Assembly: GCA_021158845.1 (NCBI GenBank)
Contig: JAGGSY010000051.1
Location: 1-5,741, forward strand
Reading direction: 5' to 3'
DNA: 5,741 bases
From: Caldisericia bacterium
Lineage (GTDB): Bacteria; Caldisericota; Caldisericia; B22-G15
This document shows positions 1 to 5,587 of the stretch, piece after piece; positions within the stretch are counted from its first letter, which is position 1; every line of letters begins with the position of its first letter. A program made the translations under genes and the position numbers. The notes under the pieces are model-generated. The model was not told the origin of the DNA and ran no database searches. It worked only from the letters and a program-made list of their open reading frames with translations.

Positions 1-2
1 GT

Positions 3-833
3 CTTATAATCCTTTCTGGTATGATCTTCTCGGTCTTTGTTTTTTCAAGAATGGTTCAGGGGGGTGGTTTTACTATCTCTAATTTTTTAAGCTGGCTTCC
101 TGTTACACTACTCTTTATATTAATTGGTATTCTTTTCGTTATAGAGGGATTCAGGATTAAAGAACCTTTGGAGAGAGAAGTCAAATGGTATAAAAGATAC
201 TCTAAGGTAATTATTGCTATCCTGATACCTCTTGTTATTGGAATAGCTGTAGGGGCTGTTTCAGGTTATAGATATTTTAATAGATATGATGATGGATATA
301 GGGGTGAAAGGATTATAGAAGGTTATGAGATTACTTTGACGTGGGCAGGAGATGGACCTGGATGGCATAAGAATTCTATGGGGAACCTATCCTGGAATGA
401 GGTTGCTCTTTATGGAAAAGAACCTATAGGATTTGAAGGGAAAAGAGAAATATACGCATCTTATGATGATTTCAAAAGATACAACATGTTTAGATACTTA
501 AATTATGATGCTACAGAGCTTACTGATAAAGTTTATGATTTCTGGAGACTACCTACTATAGATGAGCTAACAAGAAGTATGTATAAGGATAATAAATGTG
601 TTGGTTGTCCATGGAATGGAAAGGAAGGGATACAAAATTATAAAAAACCACCTGATAAGGAAACACCCCTGTGGGCACCTGATGAACCCGTTATATACTA
701 TATGTCATCCACAGAGGCAGATGAAAGAGAATACTATTCTATTTCCTATAGAGGAATGGTAATAAAGAGAGACAAAAGCGAAGTACTTGGTTCGCTTGGA
801 TTTAGAGCGATGAGAACAGAAAAGAAACCCTAA
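3..833 (+). CDS. Membrane protein with C-terminal DUF1566/Lcl-C-like domain (5' partial)
   Basis: The frame is open to the window edge and hydrophobic codons precede the first ATG (21), which has no Shine-Dalgarno site, so the true start probably lies upstream. Numbering from that ATG, hydrophobic segments lie at the extreme N-terminus, about residues 24-42 and about 62-83. A roughly 185-residue soluble domain follows, probably outside the cytoplasm. It resembles DUF1566 / Lcl C-terminal domains (FGE/C-type-lectin-like fold): an early L-S-W-N-E-V segment (123-128), the hallmark WRLPTIDEL (176-184), a Y-x-M-S-S-T-E segment near 226-232 (family form YWSSTE) and a closing GFRAMR (260-265; family form xxRCVR). 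A CxxC pair (C193, C196) sits after the WRLPT motif and could bind metal or form a disulfide. Known members occur on bacterial surfaces, often with no known ligand. The function here is unknown. The gene ends tail to tail with kbl, overlapping by 4 bases. Confidence 0.75.
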   Translation, partial: LIILSGMIFSVFVFSRMVQGGGFTISNFLSWLPVTLLFILIGILFVIEGFRIKEPLEREVKWYKRYSKVIIAILIPLVIGIAVGAVSGYRYFNRYDDGYRGERIIEGYEITLTWAGDGPGWHKNSMGNLSWNEVALYGKEPIGFEGKREIYASYDDFKRYNMFRYLNYDATELTDKVYDFWRLPTIDELTRSMYKDNKCVGCPWNGKEGIQNYKKPPDKETPLWAPDEPVIYYMSSTEADEREYYSISYRGMVIKRDKSEVLGSLGFRAMRTEKKP

Positions 834-2008
834 ATTACACCAACTTCTTTACCAATTTTTATAAACTTTTCTATTCCAAAATCAAGATCTTCCTTTGAAT
901 GAATTGCTGAAACCATGACTCTTATTCTTGCTTTGCCCAGTGGAACTGTTGGATATGTTATGCCTTGCACAAAAACTCCCTCTTCGTTCAACCTATCAGC
1001 CATTTTGCTTGTTTTCTTCTCATCTCCAATTATAACTGGTGTTATGGGTGTTTGACTGTGTCCTATATCAAAACCTGCATTTTTAAGTTTCTCCTTTATA
1101 TACTTTGAGTTTTCCCATAGTTTCTTTACAAGTTCATCACTTCTTGTAAGAATATCCACTGCTTCAATTAGTGCTGCTGTATCTGCTGGAGTGATGGATG
1201 TGCTGAAGAGAAAAGGTCTTGCCCTCTGTTTCATGTATTCAATGAGAATCTTTGAACCGGCTACATAACCTCCTATAACTCCAAAAGCTTTGGATAGAGT
1301 TCCAACATCAATATCAACCTTTCCCTCAAGATGAAAGTAATTTAATATTCCTCTTCCCCCTTCTCCAAGTACGCCCTCTCCATGCGCATCATCAACCATG
1401 GTTATCGCATTGTATTTCTCTGCGAGTTCCACTATTTCAGGCAGTGGAGCGATATCTCCATCCATGCTAAACACACCATCTGTAACTATAAGTTTTCTTC
1501 CTTTGTGGTCTTTATACTCTTCAAGTTTGTTTTTTAAGTCATCCATGTCTATGTGTTTATACCTTACTATCTCTGCCTTACTCAATCTACATCCATCAAT
1601 GATTGATGCATGGTTGAGTTCATCGCTGAATATTAAATCTCCCTCTCCAACAATTAGAGGAATTGTAGCCATGTTTGCAAGTATTCCAGATTGAAGGAGA
1701 ATTACTGCCTCTGCTCCTTTAAATTCAGCAAGTTTCTTTTCAAGTTCTATGTGGAGTAAATTTGTTCCTGCTATTGTTCTTACAGCGCCTGATCCTACTC
1801 CAAATTTATCAATGGCTTCTTTAGCCTTCTCTTTCAATTCCCTTTTGCTTATGAGACCAAGGTAGTTGTTGGAAGAGAGGTTTAGCATCTTTCTTCCATT
1901 TATAGTTACCCATGCTCCCTGCTCACTCTCAAGCACCCTTATCTTTGTGTACATACCCTTTTCCTTTAGTTCCTCAATCTTTTCTTTTAAAAAGTCAAGT
2001 TTTTCCAT
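830..2008 (-). CDS. kbl: Glycine C-acetyltransferase (2-amino-3-ketobutyrate CoA ligase)
   Basis: This is a PLP-dependent alpha-oxoamine synthase, 392 aa, close to the family's usual length (about 395). It cleaves 2-amino-3-oxobutyrate with CoA to glycine and acetyl-CoA in the cytoplasm, the second step of threonine breakdown. Visible landmarks in order: SNNYLGL (46-52), the R-T-I-A-G-T segment (77-82), LNHASIIDG with the cofactor-stacking His133, DGVFSMDGD (177-185), VDDAHG with the PLP-pyridine Asp206 and His209, and GTLSKAFG with the Schiff-base Lys240. The start ATG follows AAGGAGGGAAGT, an ideal ribosome site that overlaps the tdh stop codon, so the two are probably translationally coupled. 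BioF (8-amino-7-oxononanoate synthase) is a close paralogue and the active-site motifs alone do not exclude it. The tdh gene 10 bases upstream argues strongly for the threonine role. No terminator is visible downstream; the gene runs into the convergent membrane-protein gene. Confidence 0.93.
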   Translation of the reverse strand: MEKLDFLKEKIEELKEKGMYTKIRVLESEQGAWVTINGRKMLNLSSNNYLGLISKRELKEKAKEAIDKFGVGSGAVRTIAGTNLLHIELEKKLAEFKGAEAVILLQSGILANMATIPLIVGEGDLIFSDELNHASIIDGCRLSKAEIVRYKHIDMDDLKNKLEEYKDHKGRKLIVTDGVFSMDGDIAPLPEIVELAEKYNAITMVDDAHGEGVLGEGGRGILNYFHLEGKVDIDVGTLSKAFGVIGGYVAGSKILIEYMKQRARPFLFSTSITPADTAALIEAVDILTRSDELVKKLWENSKYIKEKLKNAGFDIGHSQTPITPVIIGDEKKTSKMADRLNEEGVFVQGITYPTVPLGKARIRVMVSAIHSKEDLDFGIEKFIKIGKEVGVI

Positions 2009-2018
2009 ACTTCCCTCC

Positions 2019-3050
2019 TTAAGGAATTAAAATTACTTTTCCAGATTCTTTATTTTTCATAACCTCAAAACCTTTTTCAAAGTCTTCAAGTTTAAATTTA
2101 TGAGTTATTACAGGGGTTATATCAAGTTTGCCAGATGAAAGGAGTTTCCTTACCTTAAACCATGTCCCAAATATTTTCCTTCCGTGAATTCCATACAATC
2201 TTAACTTCTTTAGAACCACATCATTTGTTATATCTATCTTTACATCTCCATCAAATATTCCAAGTAGTGAAATTCTTCCAAGGGGTGAAACAACTTTTAG
2301 CAAGTCCTTTAATCCTGCTTCACTTCCAGACATTTCAAGTCCAACATCTACGCCCATTCCTTTTGTTTCATCCATTACTCTCTCAACAAAGGACTCTTTC
2401 TTTACATTTACAGTTACATCTGCACCCAACTTTTTTGAAAGGTTGAGATGATAATCACTCAAGTCTGAAACAAATATTTTTGTTGCTCCAAGGACTCTGG
2501 AAAGAGCTACAGCCATTAAACCAATGGGACCAACGCCTACAATTGCCACACTTTTTCCAGATATATCCTCTGCAAGTACTGTATCTAAAGCATTGCCGAG
2601 GGGTTCCTGAATAGAAGCAACTTCCTCTGAAATATCTGGAGGATTTTTCCATACAACCCTTTCTGGAAGCACCACATATTCAGTAAACACACCGTCTCTA
2701 TCCACTCCAATAACCTTTAGATTTTCACAGAGTTCCTGATTCCCGTTAAGACACATCCTGCAATGTCCGCAGTAGATGTGTGTTTCAGCTGAAACAAAAT
2801 CCCCTGGTCTGAATCTTTTTACCCCTGAACCAACTTCAACTACTTCTCCTGAAAACTCATGTCCAACTATTAGTGGAGGTTTAATTCTATTTTTAGCCCA
2901 CTCAGTCCAATCGTATATATGAACATCAGTTCCACATATACTTGCAGCCTTTATCTTTATTAATAATTCATCAGGTTGCTTTATCTCTGGTTCATCCACA
3001 TTTTTAAGAACAAAACCCTTCCCTTCTCTTTCCTTAACTATTGCTTTCAT
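2019..3050 (-). CDS. tdh: L-threonine 3-dehydrogenase, zinc- and NAD-dependent
   Basis: This medium-chain alcohol dehydrogenase family enzyme (343 aa; E. coli Tdh is 341) oxidises L-threonine to 2-amino-3-oxobutyrate with NAD+. Catalytic zinc ligands are recognisable as Cys39 in ICGTDVHIYDW, His64-Glu65 in VGHE, and probably Glu149 in QEPLGNA. The structural zinc site is Cys94, Cys97, Cys100 and Cys108. The Rossmann fold shows GVGPIG (172-177), and Asp196 at the end of the next strand is typical of NAD rather than NADP use. The C-D-V-H-I-Y-D-W and GIHGRKIFGTW segments are characteristic of threonine dehydrogenase rather than sorbitol or alcohol dehydrogenase. The ATG is preceded by TGAGGAAGGT, in which the Shine-Dalgarno overlaps the stop codon of the PIN toxin gene, implying coupled translation. 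The unstable product is the substrate of Kbl, encoded 10 bases downstream. Confidence 0.94.
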   Translation of the reverse strand: MKAIVKEREGKGFVLKNVDEPEIKQPDELLIKIKAASICGTDVHIYDWTEWAKNRIKPPLIVGHEFSGEVVEVGSGVKRFRPGDFVSAETHIYCGHCRMCLNGNQELCENLKVIGVDRDGVFTEYVVLPERVVWKNPPDISEEVASIQEPLGNALDTVLAEDISGKSVAIVGVGPIGLMAVALSRVLGATKIFVSDLSDYHLNLSKKLGADVTVNVKKESFVERVMDETKGMGVDVGLEMSGSEAGLKDLLKVVSPLGRISLLGIFDGDVKIDITNDVVLKKLRLYGIHGRKIFGTWFKVRKLLSSGKLDITPVITHKFKLEDFEKGFEVMKNKESGKVILIP

Positions 3051-3057
3051 ACCTTCC

Positions 3058-3498
3058 TCATATAAGACCTAATTCTTTAACATGAAGCACATTTCTTTTA
3101 TCTTTAAGAATTTCTTTAAGATGGTCATCTGCAGTTACAAGAAACGCCTTTTCTTTCTCAGCGAGAGCAACATAATATGCTTCTGTTATTGGTATTGCAT
3201 ATTTGAATGATATATAAACACTTTCTTTTATAGTTTCTGGATCAGCTTGTTTGATTTCAAAACCCATATCAAACAAACTCTTTACTCCTTCGTATACTTC
3301 TTCTTCTGTAAGGTCCACCTTGTATCTTAATACATTGGTGAATTCATAAAAAATAAAGTCCGGAATTATTATTTCAACAATTCCCTTTAAGTAATAATCT
3401 CTCAGTTTCTTCGCTTCTTTAACATACTTCTCCATCTTTTCCTTTCTAATCCACTTCAATACAACAGAAGTATCAATCACTACTCTTTCTGGAATCAT
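3058..3498 (-). CDS. PIN-domain ribonuclease toxin (VapC-like)
   Basis: This is a small (146 aa) PIN-domain protein, the usual VapC length. VapC toxins are Mg-dependent RNases that cut tRNA or rRNA when not held by their antitoxin. Acidic residues expected in the active site are Asp9 (VVIDTS), Glu52 (FYEF), Glu106 (ITEAYYVALAE) and Asp124 (TADDHL). Position 106 is usually Asp (YDAxYVALA), so this copy has a conservative Asp-to-Glu change. I chose the ATG at 3498 because it overlaps the antitoxin stop as ATGA and has GGAGG 8 bases upstream. The in-frame ATG at 3513 has its purine tract directly abutting and lies inside the antitoxin gene. The gene sits second in an antitoxin-toxin-tdh-kbl row, 7 bases before tdh. 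An alternative is a PIN nuclease that is no longer toxic. Confidence 0.85.
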   Translation of the reverse strand: MIPERVVIDTSVVLKWIRKEKMEKYVKEAKKLRDYYLKGIVEIIIPDFIFYEFTNVLRYKVDLTEEEVYEGVKSLFDMGFEIKQADPETIKESVYISFKYAIPITEAYYVALAEKEKAFLVTADDHLKEILKDKRNVLHVKELGLI

Positions 3499-3746
3499 TT
3501 TGTCTCCCTCCATCTCCTTAACACCTCACTACTATCCCAGACTATAGAGTCTTTTAATGCAAGTTTCTCTTGAATTTCTACAGCTTTAAGTACTTTTGGA
3601 TTCATAGCGGGAGCTTTAAGAATTCTTGGTAGATACATCTGAAGTGCCTCCAGTAGGATTTCTTCCTTGCTCATTTTTCTTTTTTCCTCAACCTCTCTGA
3701 ATTTTTCTTCCAATTCTTCGGTAAGGCTAATTTTTACTTCAAGCAT
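3495..3746 (-). CDS. Ribbon-helix-helix-like antitoxin partner of the PIN toxin
   Basis: This 83-residue protein has an N-terminal strand (LEVKISL) followed by two charged helices up to residue 40, a layout like ribbon-helix-helix DNA-binding antitoxins. The C-terminal tail has the W-D-S-x-x-V-L-R-R-W-R-E pattern (70-81) often seen in partners of PIN toxins, where it would plug the toxin active site. The start at 3746 has the very strong site AGGAGGTGAGT directly upstream; the ATG 18 bases earlier (3764) has no such site. It overlaps the toxin by 4 bases. If it binds DNA as family members do, it would autorepress the promoter region just upstream and so also affect tdh and kbl. No subfamily name can be assigned by eye. 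The identification rests on fold-like pattern plus the neighbouring toxin. Confidence 0.75.
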   Translation of the reverse strand: MLEVKISLTEELEEKFREVEEKRKMSKEEILLEALQMYLPRILKAPAMNPKVLKAVEIQEKLALKDSIVWDSSEVLRRWRETK

Positions 3747-3760
3747 ACTCACCTCCTCCT
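3747..3760 (-). promoter_or_regulatory. Extended Shine-Dalgarno of the antitoxin gene
   Basis: AGGAGGAGGTGAGT directly precedes the ATG at 3746, with 5 bases between GGAGG and the start. It decides the 83-residue start over the upstream in-frame ATG at 3764. The same AGGAGGAGGTGA core precedes the lipoprotein gene that starts at 4746, which indicates a 16S rRNA 3' end with the standard CACCTCCT anti-Shine-Dalgarno. Confidence 0.8.
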
Positions 3761-3782
3761 TCATTTTATAATATTTTTCAAT

Positions 3783-3806
3783 AAAAAAAAGCCCCTTTCG
3801 GGGCTT
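3783..3806 (-). terminator. Intrinsic terminator of the DJ-1/lipoprotein operon
   Basis: On the minus strand, a 7-bp stem AAGCCCC/GGGGCTT closes on a GAAA tetraloop (GNRA type) and runs into eight T residues. The last two bases of the lipoprotein stop codon TAA form the first two bases of the stem, so there is no 3' untranslated spacer. It separates the lipoprotein operon from the toxin-antitoxin/threonine operon, whose first start codon lies about 36 bases further on. Confidence 0.92.
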
Positions 3807-4746
3807 AAGGCATTATTATATTCTGTTTCTTCCCTATATCAAAGAAATCATATCTATAATAAAAAGATCCATCCTGAGTAGTAAGAAGAATATCCTGCTT
3901 TGTTATATAATCTTTATACTTTCCTGTTGATATTGTCCAGATTTCCGTATCAAATACTGGCTCTTTTAATTCATTCCCTTTCTTTAGTATCATTATAATT
4001 CTGTATCCAGTTGATTTGTATCCATTCACCATTTTGTTTCCCAGTTTTTCAATTTTGTACTCAAGGGGAAGAAGTGAGTCATTTTCGGTCGTGTAATTTT
4101 CAAAATCTCTTAAGGTATCTTTTGATGCCTTAAGATTCTGCTCAAAGTTGTTAAGAAGGTTATTGAAGAATCCCTTTAAACCTGGTTGATTCTTACTCCA
4201 TGCGTCACCAACCTTCATTGCATAATCATCCCCTACCTTTATTACTTCAGTGGGGTTTTCTTCATCCTGAAGAGCAACAACTCTGATTTTATCGCCATTA
4301 TCATCTTTCCATAGTTCAAAGACTTTCTTAGCCTCCTCTTTTTTTGGTCCAGCGTAAATGATAATATGGTAACTTTTAAGATCTGTGGGTGATTTAAATA
4401 CCGGTTTTTCCTCTTTCTTTTTTATGGTAAGAGAAATTTCTACTGTTTCTCCAGCTTTAATCTCAACATCCTTCTTCACTGTTTCAAAGCCCTCTTTTTC
4501 TATTTTAAGAGTGTATGTACCAGGAGAAACTTCAATTAAAAAATTTCCATCATCAAGGGTTATATCTGTATTTTCTTCTCCCTCTCCTCCCTCAAGAGTA
4601 ACAGTTGCTTCTGCCACCGGATTTCCTTCTGAATCCATAACTGTTCCTTTAATCTTCCCCGTCTCTGGCTTTTTAGGGCCACATCCATATGAGAAAGACA
4701 ATGCTAAAAGTAAAATTGCAAGAATCAAGACTAAAGTTTTTTTCAT
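3805..4746 (-). CDS. Lipoprotein with carboxypeptidase-regulatory-like domain and unknown C-terminal domain
   Basis: This is a 313-aa exported protein. Residues 1-21 form a Lys-Lys plus hydrophobic signal peptide ending in SYGC, with Cys22 the likely lipidated residue; Ser at -3 is less usual than Leu. After a short linker, residues about 32-112 form a carboxypeptidase-regulatory-like (transthyretin-like) beta-sandwich, seen in GKIKGTVMDSEGNPVAEATV, the D-D-G-N-F turn and the S-P-G-T-Y-T-L-K-I strand. A Lys/Glu linker leads to a 190-residue C-terminal region that I do not recognise, rich in beta-type segments (YKSTGYRIIMIL, DTEIWTISTGKY, GSFYYRYDFFDIG). These loosely recall LolA-like or outer-membrane lipoprotein carrier folds, but that is a guess. 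The start is fixed by AGGAGGAGGTGA 7 bases upstream, which overlaps the stop of the DJ-1 gene (14-base gap), so the two envelope proteins are co-translated. A terminator follows immediately. Confidence 0.85.
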   Translation of the reverse strand: MKKTLVLILAILLLALSFSYGCGPKKPETGKIKGTVMDSEGNPVAEATVTLEGGEGEENTDITLDDGNFLIEVSPGTYTLKIEKEGFETVKKDVEIKAGETVEISLTIKKKEEKPVFKSPTDLKSYHIIIYAGPKKEEAKKVFELWKDDNGDKIRVVALQDEENPTEVIKVGDDYAMKVGDAWSKNQPGLKGFFNNLLNNFEQNLKASKDTLRDFENYTTENDSLLPLEYKIEKLGNKMVNGYKSTGYRIIMILKKGNELKEPVFDTEIWTISTGKYKDYITKQDILLTTQDGSFYYRYDFFDIGKKQNIIMP

Positions 4747-4760
4747 AAAGTCACCTCCTC

Positions 4761-5372
4761 CTATTGTTTCTCTAATAATTTAACTATTTCCTCCGCAAAA
4801 TGTTTCGCCATTTTTGGACCATTTCCAGTAACTATCCTTCCATCCACCTCAACACCTTTTCCTGTGTAATTTGCGCCGTTCTCTTTAAGTAGCTCTATTG
4901 CTTCCCTATCAGGATAAACAGTTGCCTTTTTATCTCTTAAGATTCCAGCTTTGGCAAGTACTACTGGTGAAAGACATATTGCTGCAACAATTTTTTCCAG
5001 TTCATAGGCTTTTTTTACAAAGTTTATAACTTCAGGACTGTTCCATAGATACTCTCTTGAGCCAACTCCTCCAACCACAACAACTGCGTCAAAATCTGAT
5101 GGTCTTAAGTCAAGTATTGTATACTCCAGATTCACTTCTGCACCAAGCATTCCTTTTGCCTTACCAGTCCTTGTGGATGCAGTGGTTACAGATATTCCAT
5201 AACTTTCAAATATCTCTTTTGGTATTTGATACTCTTCATCTCTAAAGTTTTCTGGTGCGATGATCATTACTATTTTCTTTCCCTTCAATTTCTCCATTTT
5301 TCCACCTCCTGAACATGAATAGGATGAGAATAAAATAATTAAAATTAAAAATAAAGCTAAAACATGTTTCAT
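4761..5372 (-). CDS. Exported DJ-1/PfpI-family lipoprotein
   Basis: This 203-aa protein is a DJ-1/PfpI (class I glutamine amidotransferase-like) domain behind a lipoprotein signal peptide. Residues 1-19 are hydrophobic and end in SYSC, with Cys20 the likely lipidated residue. The domain starts near residue 31 (GKKIVMIIAPENFRDEEY). Glu47 (EEYQIP) matches the conserved acidic partner of the nucleophile. VVVVGG (97-102) precedes the elbow, and Cys133 in AICLSPVVLAKAG is the expected nucleophile. The residue after Cys is Leu-Ser, not the His-Gly of PfpI peptidases or Ala-Ala of DJ-1, so peptidase or glyoxalase activity cannot be assumed. A TGNGP segment (182-186) is a usual late family motif. I chose the ATG at 5372 because GGAGG lies 8 bases upstream and the promoter start point would fall near 5386, which excludes the in-frame TTG at 5387. 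Most relatives are cytoplasmic, so export is unusual. It is first gene of an operon with the lipoprotein downstream. Confidence 0.87.
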   Translation of the reverse strand: MKHVLALFLILIILFSSYSCSGGGKMEKLKGKKIVMIIAPENFRDEEYQIPKEIFESYGISVTTASTRTGKAKGMLGAEVNLEYTILDLRPSDFDAVVVVGGVGSREYLWNSPEVINFVKKAYELEKIVAAICLSPVVLAKAGILRDKKATVYPDREAIELLKENGANYTGKGVEVDGRIVTGNGPKMAKHFAEEIVKLLEKQ

Positions 5373-5392
5373 TTTCAAAACCTCCAATTTGT

Positions 5393-5421
5393 ATTATACA
5401 GAGTTAAAAAGAAGTGGTCAA
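5393..5421 (-). promoter_or_regulatory. Sigma70-type promoter of the DJ-1 lipoprotein operon
   Basis: On the minus strand, TTGACC (5421-5416), a 17-base spacer and TATAAT (5398-5393) make a near-consensus promoter. The expected start point is about 5386-5385, leaving a leader of only about 14 bases that begins at the GGAGG ribosome site. Its -35 lies 13 bases after the encoded CCA end of tRNA-Ile. Confidence 0.85.
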
Positions 5422-5434
5422 ATGAGATTTGATA

Positions 5435-5511
5435 TGGTGGGCCTCTCTGGACTCGAACCAGAGACCTCATCCTTATCAGGGATGCGCTCTAACCAACTGA
5501 GCTAGAGGCCC
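5435..5511 (-). tRNA. tRNA-Ile, anticodon GAT
   Basis: This is a 77-nt gene including an encoded 3' CCA (5437-5435). The acceptor stem pairs GGGCCTC with GAGGCCC and the discriminator is A. The D arm is GCTC-AGTTGGTTA-GAGC. The anticodon arm is CATCC-CTGATAA-GGATG with anticodon GAT at 5477-5475. The T arm is TCTGG-TTCGAGT-CCAGA. All stems pair fully. It reads isoleucine codons AUC and AUU. It stands alone here, not between 16S and 23S rRNA genes where this tRNA is often found in bacteria. No terminator separates it from the DJ-1 operon on the same strand, so its precursor may extend into that operon. Confidence 0.97.
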
Positions 5512-5523
5512 ACTCTATTAATC

Positions 5524-5551
5524 ATTATATGGAAATCTTCCCTCTTGTCAA
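5524..5551 (-). promoter_or_regulatory. Consensus promoter of tRNA-Ile
   Basis: On the minus strand, TTGACA (5551-5546), a 16-base spacer and TATAAT (5529-5524) match both sigma70 hexamers exactly. The expected start point is about 5517, only five to seven bases before the first base of the mature tRNA (5511), so the 5' leader removed by RNase P would be very short. Confidence 0.9.
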
Positions 5552-5571
5552 GTATGGGATGATTTTCTTTC

Positions 5572-5580
5572 TGATATAAT
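5572..5580 (+). promoter_or_regulatory. Extended -10 promoter of xth
   Basis: TGATATAAT (a TGn extension plus a perfect TATAAT at 5575-5580) lies just ahead of the xth ATG at 5588. No good -35 is seen at the normal distance, which suits an extended -10 promoter. The expected start point, about 7 bases after the -10 box, coincides with or nearly touches the ATG, giving a leaderless message. Confidence 0.65.
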
Positions 5581-5587
5581 TCTTTTG

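Noticed and set aside
5..10. TATAAT ahead of the ATG at 21, like a near-leaderless promoter
   Set aside because: The reading frame stays open to the window edge and the codons (Leu-Ile-Ile-Leu) continue a hydrophobic segment, so this is more likely coding sequence. The missing upstream sequence prevents a decision.
1398..1694. 98-codon open frame on the plus strand inside kbl
   Set aside because: It is fully antisense to a strongly conserved gene, Ser/Leu-rich as expected for a shadow frame, and has no convincing ribosome site.
2162..2652. Open frames on both strands inside tdh (2162-2446 plus, 2455-2652 minus)
   Set aside because: They are shadows of the tdh frame. The minus-strand one is tdh read in another frame and tdh itself is intact, so it is not evidence of a frameshift.
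3499..3513. Upstream ATG (3513) for the PIN toxin
   Set aside because: Its purine tract abuts the ATG with no spacing, whereas the ATG at 3498 has GGAGG at 8 bases and forms the usual ATGA overlap.
3765..3782. TTGAAA and TATAAA motifs as a promoter for the antitoxin operon
   Set aside because: The two motifs lie only a few bases apart, far short of the 16-18 bases needed, and no alternative -35 fits.
4385..4783. 132-codon plus-strand open frame over the lipoprotein gene
   Set aside because: It is antisense to the lipoprotein and its signal peptide, has shadow-like composition and shows no family motif.
5057..5245. 62-codon plus-strand open frame over the DJ-1 gene
   Set aside because: It is Gln/Leu-rich antisense sequence opposite conserved DJ-1 motifs.
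5373..5387. TTG start at 5387 giving a 208-residue DJ-1 protein
   Set aside because: The TTG overlaps the GGAGG ribosome site and lies at or before the expected transcript start; the ATG at 5372 has correct spacing.
5435..5511. tRNA-Ile as an integration site for a mobile element
   Set aside because: No integrase gene and no repeat of the tRNA 3' end occurs elsewhere in the window.
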